Shown here: one piece after another, positions 1 through 10,600 of the stretch
Layout: each line of letters opens with the position of its first letter
How positions within the stretch are numbered: position 1 is the first letter of the stretch
DNA from: Saussurea involucrata
Lineage: Eukaryota; Streptophyta; Magnoliopsida; Asterales; Asteraceae
Assembly (NCBI GenBank): GCA_033807775.1
Contig: JAWVWS010001017.1
Span: forward strand, 558,001-622,000
DNA length: 64,000 nucleotides
Reading direction: 5' to 3'
Translations under genes and position numbers: made by a program
Notes under the pieces: model-generated
Seen by the model: only the letters and a program-made list of their open reading frames with translations
Databases searched by the model: none
What the model was told of the DNA's origin: nothing

Positions 1-16
1 TGATCCTGTACTTACA
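1..16 (+). repeat. A1 5' LTR, last 16 bases
   Basis: The bases end in CTGTACTTACA, the same terminus as the 3' LTR at 12844-12854, and the primer-binding site follows after two bases. The rest of this LTR is outside the window. Confidence 0.85.
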
Positions 17-18
17 AT

Positions 19-30
19 TGGTATCAGAGC
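19..30 (+). other. A1 primer-binding site (initiator Met tRNA)
   Basis: TGGTATCAGAGC matches the 3' end complement of plant initiator methionine tRNA, the usual primer of plant copia elements. It lies two bases downstream of the LTR end. Positions 31-224 form the untranslated leader before gag. Confidence 0.93.
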
Positions 31-224
31 CAATCAACAAACAAATTCGTTCAAGATTGTTATCGCGAAGATCGATTGATCAATTTCTTGAAGATTTCTT
101 GATTCATTCAAAATTCGATTCCGCTGCTAGGGCTAGTTCTTGAATTCTTGACAATTCTTGAATTACCTGTTACATTTCGATCAAGAAACTCGAATTTGTC
201 TTTCTGTTGAATTTTCTTACAATC

Positions 225-3200
225 ATGTCTTCTAAAGAATATCTAGCCATGGGATCTGAAACCAAACCGCCTGTTCTTATACCAGAAGAGTATCAGCAAT
301 GGAAAATTCGTATGATCCAATTCCTAGACAATATTGATGAAAATCTTATGGTCTCTATTCGAGAAGGTCCAATTGAAGTGTACATCGATGTTGCTGCAAC
401 CCCTGCTACAGAGACAACTCCAGAAATTCCAGCGACCAGGGTGAAAAAGAGTTATTCCCAATACACAGCTGAACAGAAGAATAGGCATGCTATTGACAAA
501 AGAGCAATTACTTTGATGACTTTGGCTGTCCCAAATGAGGTTCTTAACATGATTGACAGTGGATCATCAGCTAAAGAAATGTGGGACGAATTGGAAAGGC
601 AGATGTTAGGAACTGTGAGATCTATTCAGGCAAAGTTAAATCAAAGCATAAATGCTTATGAAAGGTTCAAAGCAAAAGAGTCAGAAAGTTTGACACAGAC
701 ATACAGTAAATTTTGCACTATTCTAAATGACTTGAGAAGAAATGGACTGAAGAAAACAAAGTCAGAAATAAATTACAAATTTCTGAACAGTTTAAATTCA
801 GAATGGTCATCATTTGCCATAAGTCTGCAAATGAACAAGGATATGTGTGAAGAAGACTTAAATGATCTGTTCTGTGTTCTTAATCAACATGAAGACTCTG
901 TCAAGTTAGTTGTGGAAGAGAAGAAAAATGTTGTGGATCAGTTAGCATTCTTATCAAAGTCCAAAGCAATCAAAGCACCCAAAAAGACTGCATATCTATC
1001 AGAGATACCTAATCTGGAAGAATCTGACAAGGAAGAAGGATCAGAAGATGATGAAGATATCAAGATAATGGATGAGAAACTAGCTTTGTTGACAAATACT
1101 TTCAACAAAAGGTATGGGAAGGGTAGATTTCAAGGAAATTATAAGAGAGTTGGGAGTTCAGATTATAAGAAGAAAGAAGACAGAGAAGAAAATAAGTTTG
1201 AAAAGAGAGTAGAGAGGAGTGAAGAAAACAATGAAGAGAAGGATGAAAGAAAAGAAAAGAATATGTGTTTCAAGTGTGGAAAATCTGGCCACTATGCTAA
1301 GGATTGCAGAGTTAAAATTGTGAAAGACTATGAGTACTACACCAAGAAGGCTCAGCTTGCAAAGAAGAGAGATGATAAAATTGCTTTATTGGCTGAACAG
1401 GAGAATTGGTTGTACTACACTTCTGATGAAGATGATCACATCAACTTTCCACAGATGCAAAGCTATATGGCAAAAATGAGGAATGAGGATGATTCTGATT
1501 TTGAAGATGCTGATTCTGAGTCATCTGCTGAGGTACATTCTTCACTTGAAATAGAGTTAATGACACAGATTGGTGAAATGAAAACTGAATTTGCTAATCT
1601 AAGAAAACAGATAAAAGGAGAAAGAAATTTGGTTAACAAATTCAGAATTGAAAAAGAAGTAATAAAAGAACAATATGAAGAATCTCAGGCTGAGAAACAA
1701 AAAGTTAAAGATGAAAATTCTGAATTGTTGAAAAAGCTTTCTGAACTAAAAGTTGAGTTTTCAAAAATAAAGGATGAAAAAGGTGATTTACAAATAAAAT
1801 TTGATATGTTATTTGAAGAAAGAAAGAATTTATACACCAAAATCAAAGAATTGGAAGATTTGAATTTGAAAAGGGGTCAGACTCAGCAAACATTAAATCT
1901 TTTATTAAGCAATGTTAAAGATACAAGATTTTACAACCCAAAGAAGGGATTGGGATTGGGATTGGAAGAAAATGTCACTTTAAAAAGAGCTCCAATCAAC
2001 TTGTATGAAAAACTTCAAGTTTCTAAGCCAAAAATCCCAGAAATTGTTGAAGTTTTCATAAGACCTGCTAGTTCTATAACAAGTTCTGACAATTTGCAAA
2101 GACCAAACTCTAAAAAGTCAGATGAGAAAATTTCTGAGTCTAAAACAGAAAAGTCAGTTGTTTCAGAAGAAAAGGTTAAGAAAGAAGTTTATAAACCAGC
2201 AGATGAGAAGCCAAAATACAATGATATTAAATTCAAGTATGATTCTTTAAATGTCAGCTACAAAAATAAACAACCAAGTTTTTCATATCATGACATTGAG
2301 AGCATATTTGATACAAGTAAAAATTCTGAAACAGTCAATCAGAAGTCTGAAACTTCTAGTCAGGATTCTGAACTTTGTAGTCAGAACTCTGAGTCTAAAG
2401 ATCAGACATCTGAGTCTGTAAATCAGAACTCTGACTCAGGTAGTCAGAAGTCTGATTCAACTGGATTTTCTGAAACAAAATCAGATGAACTTTTACAACT
2501 TGAAAAGAGATTTAATCTTGTTAGTCAAGAACTTGAGGACTTAAGGAAAGTTTATGATGAACTTGAAAATGATTTCTGTGAGGTGGATATTAAACTTGAA
2601 GAAGCTTTGAAAGAAAAGAATATTTTTATTCAGAAAATAACAGAGCTTGAAAAACTGAAGACTGAGTATGATCTTTTTAAAATTAATGCTTCAAGAGAAA
2701 ATGATAAATTCTTTAATGAATCAAGTACATATGAAAAAGGTGAATCATCTAATTCTTCTAACAAAAAGGACTTGAATTTTTCAGAAAAAGAAGAAAGCAA
2801 AAGGAAAGATGATCTTGCAAAGTTGAATGATCTGAAAAGGGATCTTGAGAAGCTTAGAATGAAATCTACTTCTGAACTCAAAGCTAGAAATTCTTGTAAT
2901 AAGGGCAATTGTACTCTGAACAGTATCAATAAAAATGAAATGATCTATGTTTCAGATTTATTGTCACTTGCAAAGAAAAATCTTGTTTGTGTTAGATGTA
3001 AAAATGATTCATTCCAATATTCTCATAAATGTCAAGTCAAAATAACTTCTGTTTCATACATAAGAAAAGATATTCAGAATTCAGAAAAGAAAACTGTTTC
3101 TGTTCATCAGAATACAGAAAAGATAAAAGATACAACTTTCAAAAAGAAAGTGAATAAGTTTGTAAGCAGAAAATGTTCTGACTTCATAAAAATTCAAGGA

Positions 3201-3314
3201 AAGTGGTGTTTGAAGAAAGATTTTGAGTGGAAAGTAAAAGGTACTAATGTTAAATCCAATGACAAAACAAACAAAGATGGACCCATTCCAAAATGGGTAC
3301 CTAAAACTAACTGA
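225..3314 (+). CDS. gag: A1 Gag polyprotein, long coiled-coil type
   Basis: Structural protein of the virus-like particle. I chose the ATG at 225 (MSSKEYLAMGSETKPP); the frame is open a little further upstream only through non-ATG codons. The first ~270 residues are the copia Gag core (UBN2-like, with motif YQQWKIRM). One CX2CX4HX4C zinc knuckle, CFKCGKSGHYAKDC, lies at 1266-1307 and would bind RNA. The remaining ~650 residues are long Lys/Glu-rich heptads (about 1540-1890 and 2480-2880) with a Ser-Gln-Asn-Ser-Glu repeat tract (about 2320-2460). At about 1,030 residues it is far longer than an ordinary copia Gag but fits Sireviruses. The frame is intact, with TGA at 3312-3314; pol follows in another frame. 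Confidence 0.9.
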   Translation: MSSKEYLAMGSETKPPVLIPEEYQQWKIRMIQFLDNIDENLMVSIREGPIEVYIDVAATPATETTPEIPATRVKKSYSQYTAEQKNRHAIDKRAITLMTLAVPNEVLNMIDSGSSAKEMWDELERQMLGTVRSIQAKLNQSINAYERFKAKESESLTQTYSKFCTILNDLRRNGLKKTKSEINYKFLNSLNSEWSSFAISLQMNKDMCEEDLNDLFCVLNQHEDSVKLVVEEKKNVVDQLAFLSKSKAIKAPKKTAYLSEIPNLEESDKEEGSEDDEDIKIMDEKLALLTNTFNKRYGKGRFQGNYKRVGSSDYKKKEDREENKFEKRVERSEENNEEKDERKEKNMCFKCGKSGHYAKDCRVKIVKDYEYYTKKAQLAKKRDDKIALLAEQENWLYYTSDEDDHINFPQMQSYMAKMRNEDDSDFEDADSESSAEVHSSLEIELMTQIGEMKTEFANLRKQIKGERNLVNKFRIEKEVIKEQYEESQAEKQKVKDENSELLKKLSELKVEFSKIKDEKGDLQIKFDMLFEERKNLYTKIKELEDLNLKRGQTQQTLNLLLSNVKDTRFYNPKKGLGLGLEENVTLKRAPINLYEKLQVSKPKIPEIVEVFIRPASSITSSDNLQRPNSKKSDEKISESKTEKSVVSEEKVKKEVYKPADEKPKYNDIKFKYDSLNVSYKNKQPSFSYHDIESIFDTSKNSETVNQKSETSSQDSELCSQNSESKDQTSESVNQNSDSGSQKSDSTGFSETKSDELLQLEKRFNLVSQELEDLRKVYDELENDFCEVDIKLEEALKEKNIFIQKITELEKLKTEYDLFKINASRENDKFFNESSTYEKGESSNSSNKKDLNFSEKEESKRKDDLAKLNDLKRDLEKLRMKSTSELKARNSCNKGNCTLNSINKNEMIYVSDLLSLAKKNLVCVRCKNDSFQYSHKCQVKITSVSYIRKDIQNSEKKTVSVHQNTEKIKDTTFKKKVNKFVSRKCSDFIKIQGKWCLKKDFEWKVKGTNVKSNDKTNKDGPIPKWVPKTN

Positions 3315-3319
3315 TCCTT

Positions 3320-6300
3320 TTGCAGGGTTGTCATGTGTGGTTTTTAGATTCAGGAGCTTCAAGACACATGACAGGTCAGAAGTCTTTTCTAACAAACTTC
3401 ACAGAAAAGGCTGGAGGAGCAGTAAACTTTGGAAATAACAGCAAAGGACAAGTCAAAGGTTATGGGGATTTAACTAAAGGGGATCTGACTATCCAAAGGG
3501 TTTTCTATGTTGAAGGATTACAACATAATCTTTTCAGCATAAGTCAGTTTTTAGACAGTCTTTGTCAAATCAAGTTTCAAATAACAGGTTGTATGATTTT
3601 AACTGAAAATGATGTTAAAGTCTTCTGGGCCAAAAGACATATGGACTTATTTGTAGTTAATTTTTCAAAATTGAAAACATTAAATACAGTTTGTCTTTTA
3701 TCAAAATCAACTGCAAATGAATGTTGGCTTTGGCACAGAAGATGTTCTCATCTAAATTTCAAAGATCTTAATAATCTCGTTGCAAAACATCTGGTTAAAG
3801 GCTTACCAAAGCTTAAATTTGAAAAAGAATCATTATGCTCAGCTTGTGAAATGGGCAAGATGAAAAAGAGTTCTCACAAATTAAAAATGGACTCATCTTG
3901 CAAAGCATCATTAGAAATGATTCATACTGATCTTTGTGGTCCAATTTCAGTTCAATCTATGGGAGGAAAGAAATATATGCTTGTGATTGTTGATGAATTC
4001 TCCAGATACAGATGGGTTGAGTTCCTAAAAGCTAAGTCATAAGCTGCTACTACATTGATAAATTTTATCAAAAGGATTCAAGTTCTCTTACAACTTCCAG
4101 TTCAGAAAATCAGAAGTGATAATGGAACAGAGTTCAGAAATGAGACTCTTCAGAATTTTTTAGAAAGTTCTGGGATTTCTCACAATTTTTCTGCTGTCAG
4201 AACTCCTCAACAAAATGGTGTTGTTGAAAGGAAAAATAAAACTCTAGTTGAAGCTGCGAGAACAATGCTGGCTTATGCAAATCTTCCTACTTTCCTATGG
4301 GCTGAAGCAATTGCAACTGCTTGTTTTACACAGAATAGAACTTTAATCAATAAGAGATTAAATAAGACTGCTTATGAACTGATAAATAAAAGAAAACCAT
4401 TAATCAAATTCTTTCATGTTTTTGGGTGCAGGTGCTATGTTCTTAGAGACAGAGAAAATCTTGCCAAATTTGATAAAAAGGTAGATGAGGGATACTTTGT
4501 GGGTTACTCTTTAACCTCCAAAGCATTCAGAATCTACAATAGAAGAACCAAGAGGATGATGGAGAGCATAAATGTAACTTTTGATGAAGCCAGAATGAGG
4601 ACTTCTGAACAAGACAGTTCAGAACTCATGCTAAACAAGACAAATATGACTTCTGATACAAATTCTAATCCTATTTGTTCAGAACTCAATTTACTGTTTA
4701 AGGATGCTTTTAGTGAACTAATTTCTGATTCTTATGCAGAATATGAAAATCCGAAGATGGTCAAAGAGATGAAAAATAAGACTCCAGAAATAGTTCAATC
4801 AACTGTAATTTCTGACAAAGGTCCATCAGAGGAATGTCCAAATCTAATAAATACAAGTGGTGAAAATTCTGAACCTTGTAATCAGAATTCTGATTCTTGT
4901 ACTCAGAACTCTGAACAAGTCACTCAGAATTCTGACTCCATTGATCAGAACCCAAACTTGGATGTAACTCCTACTCATACATCAGAACAAGGGGACAGTT
5001 CATAATTACAAGCAATCATTGATGAGAATGATGCAAACAACAATTATTCAGAGATTGATGTACTTCCTAGTGCAAATAAATGGACTAAAATTCATCCTAT
5101 TCATCAAGTAATAGGTGAATCATCAGCAGGAGTAAAAACCAGATCAGCTACAGCAAATGAAGCAATGTTTGCTGGTTTCTTAAGTGTGATTGAACCAAAG
5201 AAAGCTAATGAAGCCCTAGAGGATCCAGACTGGATTTCAGCAATGCAAGAGGAATTGCTTCAATTTGAAAGAAATAAAGTTTGGAGACTCATTCCAAAGC
5301 CTGAAGGTAAATCTATTATTGGAACTAAATGGGTGTTCAGAAACAAAAAGGATGAATCAGGTGTTGTCATCAGAAACAAGGCAAGATTGGTTGCTAAGGG
5401 ATACTGTCAACAAGAGGGAATTGATTATGATGAGACATTTGCACCAGTGGCAAGAATAGAGGCAATCAGAATATTTTTGGCCTATGCTGCACATAAAAAC
5501 TTCAAGGTGTATCAAATGGATGTCAAATCAGCCTTTCTAAATGGCAAACTTAATGAAGAGGTGTATGTTCATCAACATGAAGGTTTTGTTGATCCAGAAT
5601 TCCCTGATCATGTTTATATTTTAGACAAAGCTTTATATGGTCTAAAACAAGCACCACGAGCCTGGTATGACACTCTTACTAAACACTTGTTAGGTTCAGG
5701 ATTCAAGAAAGGTAAGATTGACACAACTTTGTTTTTAAAGAAACAGGGTGATGATTTGATTCTGATTCAGATTTATGTTGATGACATAATATTTGGTTCT
5801 ACCAGTCCAGAATTATGTGATAATTTTTCAAAAATCATGTCATCTGAATTTGAAATGAGCATGATGGGTGAGCTGAATTTTTTCCTTGGTCTTCAAGTCA
5901 AACAATTACCAAAAGGTATTTTTATAAATCAAGGAAAATATGTCAGAGACATTCTGAAAAAGTTCAAAATGTCTGATTGTGCTTCTATGAGAACACCTAT
6001 GGAAACTAACATAAAGTTAGATGCTGATCTCAATGGTGTTTCAGCAGATATCAAACTCTATAGAGGCATGATTGGATCATTACTTTATTTGACTGCAAGT
6101 AGACCAGATATCATGTTTTCTACCTGTTTCTGTGCTAGATTTCAATCTAACCCAAAAGAATCACATATGTTGGCTGTCAAAAGGATTTTAAGATATCGCA
6201 AAGGAACACCTGATCTAGGTTTATGGTATCCAAAAGAAACTGACTTCAAATTGACTGCTTTCACTGATGCTGATCATGCAGGAAGTAGGTTGGACAGAAA

Positions 6301-6721
6301 GAGTACATCTGGTGCTTGTCACTTTTTGGGAGATAAAATAGTGAGTTGGGCATCAAAGAAGCAGAATTGTGTGTCTACTTCAACTGCTGAAGCAGAGTAT
6401 GTTGCTGCTGCTGCTTCATGCTCTCAAACATTGTGGATGAGAACACAACTCATGGACTATGGATATCAGCTTAACAAGATTCCCATCTATTGTGACTCAG
6501 AAAGTGCAATTGCCATTACTCAGAACCCTGTTCAACATTCGAAGACTAAGCATATAGATGTGAGGTATCATTTTATAAAGGACAATGTGGAAAAAGGAAC
6601 TATAGAGATGCACTTTGTGCATACAAAGTATCAATTGGCTGACTTGTTCACAAAGCCTCTTGATCACAAAAGGTTTTCTTTTCTCATATGTAAAATAGGA
6701 ATGCTTAATCTGCCTAATTGA
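3320..6721 (+). pseudogene. pol: A1 Pol polyprotein (PR-INT-RT-RNase H), two stops
   Basis: Copia Pol. The protease motif DSGASRHMTG lies just after the start. The integrase HHCC finger (WHRRCSHLNF ... CSACEMGK) and the DDE core (HTDLCGP, RSDNGTEF, VVERKNKT) follow. Reverse transcriptase has YVDD at 5774-5785, and RNase H has DADHAG and AEAEYVA. All parts are in one frame, interrupted by TAA at 4040-4042 and 5003-5005; both replace GAA codons kept in A2. The frame opens only at 3311, so it barely touches gag, and no ATG lies near its start. It is therefore expressed by something other than simple initiation, such as splicing, frameshifting or readthrough (see findings). As it stands it would not give a full polyprotein. 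Confidence 0.93.
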
Positions 6722-7384
6722 AAATATTTTTTTCTTTCTTAAAAATGCTAAATTTTTCTAAGTAAAATTGTCGGAGTAGTGTACTCAGAACTCTGAGTCT
6801 TAAGATTCAGAACTTCTGAGTACTAAGATCAGAACTTCTGAGTCTTGAGTTCAGAACTTCTGAGTCTTGAGATCAGAACCTCTGAGTCTTAAGGTCAGAG
6901 ATTCTGAGTCAATACTTCAGCAATCTAACTTTCAAAAATTTATTTTTGAGAAATACAAATACTTCAACTGTGTGGATTATGCTTCTTCTATTATCTTTTT
7001 ATCTCATCTTTATGTATCATTAATAGTCAAATGCATGCTCAAGTCAAGGGGGAGCATCAAAATTCTTTTGGAAATTATTTTATGATGCTTAAAAGATTTG
7101 TTTTCATTTTTTTTATCTCTGATTATTCTAAGAAGAACAAGCTTTTAATGATAAAATTTTTTTGTTATTCAAACTATATCTGAATTAATTTTTTTTAAAT
7201 CATCATAATATGAACAGAATTTTGATGATAAAAAGTGCTTCTATATGTTCAAACCTCTTCTGAATAATAAAAATGTTTTATATTTGTCAGAAGTTGATTT
7301 TAAATGATATTTTGGTTACAAGGCAAAATTCTTCTGAGTAGAACAATCAGATATCTGATAAAGAAAAGTCAAAACATCTGTGCG
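6722..7384 (+). repeat. A1 pol-ORF3 spacer with ~22-bp tandem repeats and internal PPT
   Basis: This non-coding spacer holds about six tandem units of 22-23 bases at 6784-6910. Each is built on the imperfect palindrome TCAGAAcTTCTGA followed by GTCTTGAGA-like sequence. An internal polypurine tract, AAGGGGGAG, lies at 7046-7054. The rest is AT-rich. A2 has the same arrangement at 26718-26990. Confidence 0.85.
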
Positions 7385-7663
7385 TGTTATTCAGATCTTT
7401 GACTTGAGTCAAAATTCTATCCACTAACACGTGTCAGCTTCATATTTGTTTGATTATGCCACGCATTTCATTTAAATCCTCTATGGCATTTCAAATGTGT
7501 TGACTCCGTTATAACATTGATTTCGCTTTTCCGTTAAACCTTTCAACTTCGTGGATTTTAAATAGGTCTTAAAATCCCTATTTCAAATCTTTTCAAGTTC
7601 CAGAGCGAAAAGTGAGATACGAATCAAATCCAGAGTTCTTTGAGTTTGTTTTCTTCTTAAATC
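7385..7663 (+). promoter_or_regulatory. A1 putative promoter/leader of ORF3
   Basis: Upstream of the ORF3 ATG there is a G-box ACACGTGT (core 7428-7433), TTGAC elements near 7398 and 7499, and a TATA-like TTTTAAATAG at 7556-7565, about 100 bases before the ATG. A2 keeps the G-box (26287-26292) and TATA-like sequence. Transcription from here is an inference. Confidence 0.4.
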
Positions 7664-10600
7664 ATGTCTGGAATACGAAGGAGTGGTCAAATTTCGCTAC
7701 ATTCTACAAAATCGATAATGGATTCATCCGATTCGGATAATGATGAAGTACAGAATAGAGCTGTAGAGGAAGGGGCAATAAGAAATGATGGAGAAGATGA
7801 ACAAATGGATGAATCTGAAGGAAATGCGGATGAGGTAAACGTTAATATTGAACATGAACAGAGTGCTGCAGGTTCTATTATGTCAGATAGAACTATTTTA
7901 GTGGAAAGAGTTGTTCCTGAGAGTGAATGGCTGAAATTATCTGAAAATAACTGTGTTATATTATTTGAGGAAAGCCGTTTTAAGCCTGAACACAGAATTA
8001 TCATGGAGTTATTCAAACACCATCCGTACAGAAAATGGTTTACACGAAGTAAAAAATGTGCCTGTTCAGTACATACAACAATGGTGGAAACATCTTAGGT
8101 TAGAAGATAATAGGTTTGTGTCTGAAATTGGAGGAGTGACATTTGCCTTATCTATCTCTGCACTAAGAGAAATGCTGAATCTACCAGAGAAAGATGATGT
8201 ACAAAGAAGGACAGATTTTGAGGACTCACCCTTAACAGAGGAATTAATAGCAGATTTTATGAAGTTGGGATACAATGAAGGATTAAGGACTCTCAGTTTG
8301 TTCAGAAGAAACAAATTACCACCTATTTGGGCTTGCTTCTTTCATGTGGTAAATAAATGTTTGTCAGGGAAGAATAGTTCTGCTGATCAAGGTTCTAAAC
8401 AAATTCTTCAGATCTTTCAGGGTTTAGTGAAGAATAGGCATTATGACTATACTTTAATACTTTGGGAAGACATGAAGAATACATTTGAGAAGAATCAGAA
8501 AGCAATTCAGAAGAAAACAAAGGATGCTCCACTGACATACATTCCTTATATAAGGTACTGGCAAATTGTTATTTGGTATGCCATGCAGGAAAACAGAACA
8601 ATCTCAAGAAGAACAAATGAAGAGCATGGTCCCACATTTTATTTGGGTAAGATGACCTCAGCAACAAGACTTGAAAATTATCCCAATCATAAACTGTTGC
8701 CAAAATCACTTAGGATTATATTCCAAGGGAGAGTGAGATTTTAAAAGCTTATTGCACCTCTATGGAAATTGAATTACCTCAAATCCCTACCCAAGAGGAC
8801 CAACATGAGAAGAGAGGTGAGGGGTCTAGTCGAATTAGAGAGGGGGAGGATGTTCAGATGGGTGAACATTCTGAGAGACTTGAGAGGGAAAATTCTGAGA
8901 GCTTGGTTAGATTTGGTGAGGAAAAACAGAATGAGAGTGATGAGGATGAGAGATTGTCAACAGAGGTTCAAACAGAAAGAGATGCCTCTGAACCAGCTAA
9001 TCTTGACCAGGTAACCACAAATGCTATTGGTTCACATTTCTTGGTGTCCAATATTGAAACAAACACCATGGACCTAGTGGTGGATTTTAAACAACCCATC
9101 CATATCCACTCAGAAGCATTTCAACATGCTACTGTTTCACACAAATCCGGGGAACCATCCCAAACTCATTTGGAGGGAGGTGATAAATCCCAATCTATTT
9201 TTCAACACATTGAGTCTGAATATCACAGTCCTATTCATATTGAGCCTGAAATTCCTTCTGACACTTGCACAAATCAGGAATTTCGTATTCCTGAAACAAC
9301 ATTCATAGACATACCTAATGTTGGGTGTCGAGGATTGGATGGAAGTCATGGTGAGGTGAACATTACAAAAGCCTCATTCAAACGTGCATCTGTTGTACAA
9401 GATGACTTTGTGTTATCTACAGGCCATGAGCCCTCTAGGCACATGAAAACTGGACCATCTGTTGGTTCAGGTTCACTGTTAGAAACTTCTGAATTTGAAA
9501 AGATTCAGAAACAAAACAAGGAGATGGGGGAAAAAGTAGAAAATTTGGAGAAGAAGGTGGAGGATTTGAATGATGAGATGTCAGATTTGAAAGTTGTGTT
9601 GGAGAAAAAGTTGATTTCTGTTGAAACCAAAGTAGATGATGTAAAGAAATCCTTGGATTCTCACAAAAAGGAGACCATGGATATAATGTCTGGTTTTCAA
9701 AAAGATATGTTAAAACAAATGCAAGGTATGCAGGAATCTATACTGAAAGCACTGAGTGTATCATTAGCTTCTACTTCAAAGCCTCTTGATCCTGTCCCTA
9801 TTGCAGAAGCTGAACCTGAAGTTATTTTTAATCAGAACTTGAAAAGAAAGTTTGATGATAATGAACCTCATGATCATCAAAAGGGGGAGAAAAGACAGAG
9901 GTTAAGTTCTGATGATGACATTGGCATAGAAGATTTTGAGATAGCAGATATGCACTTAGCCAGTACAAAAAGTTCAGAAGATCAGACACAAGAAAAGTTA
10001 AAGGCAATAACTCAGATAGTTCAGATTGATAGTTCAGATACAGAGGAAATGGAGTTGGAAAGTATAGATGGTGGTGATTCAGATAAAACAGAGGAATTGA
10101 ACTTAGACACAGAAATGGAAGGAAACTCAAATGAAACTGAAGCTATTGAGGAATCTGTATTGAGATCAGAAAAGACAGTGGAAAGTGAAGTGGTCAACAT
10201 GTGTACAGATATTGTGGTGTATAACAAACAAAATATGACGGATTCTGAATTAGAAGAAAGGAGGTTAAGTGAAGAGTTGATCAGAAGGATGCATAATAAT
10301 TTAGTCAGAGCTTTGAATGTTCAAAAAGTTCAGCAAGGAATAAAAATGGTAAGACCTATTGATCTAATGGGAGAAGAAGACAGAACTGTGAATTATACTC
10401 AGGATTTTGAAAATGATTTTATATTTAACTTTTGTGATGAGTTAAATACAGAAGAAGAGTATGTGAAAGTGAAAGACTACTTTATGCCTTCTGAGTATGT
10501 ATTCAGAAAACCAATTGAGATCCCAAAGATTAACTTGCAAAGACTAGAAGAACCTGTATGTGATTTCATCCTAGAGTTAAGTGATGTGCCATTAGCCAGA

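Noticed and set aside
2630..2929. Minus-strand open frames inside gag and ORF3 (also 7687-8016, 9828-10130, 32063-32446)
   Set aside because: They are Ser/Leu/Phe-rich mirror images of Lys/Glu-rich coiled-coil coding on the other strand, with no motifs of their own.
3300..3320. Programmed -1 frameshift between gag and pol
   Set aside because: The pol frame overlaps gag by only a few bases and I see no slippery heptamer there, so I did not annotate a frameshift site.
6784..6910. CRISPR-like array
   Set aside because: Repeats are head-to-tail with linkers that are themselves repeated, not unique spacers, and this is a plant retrotransposon spacer.
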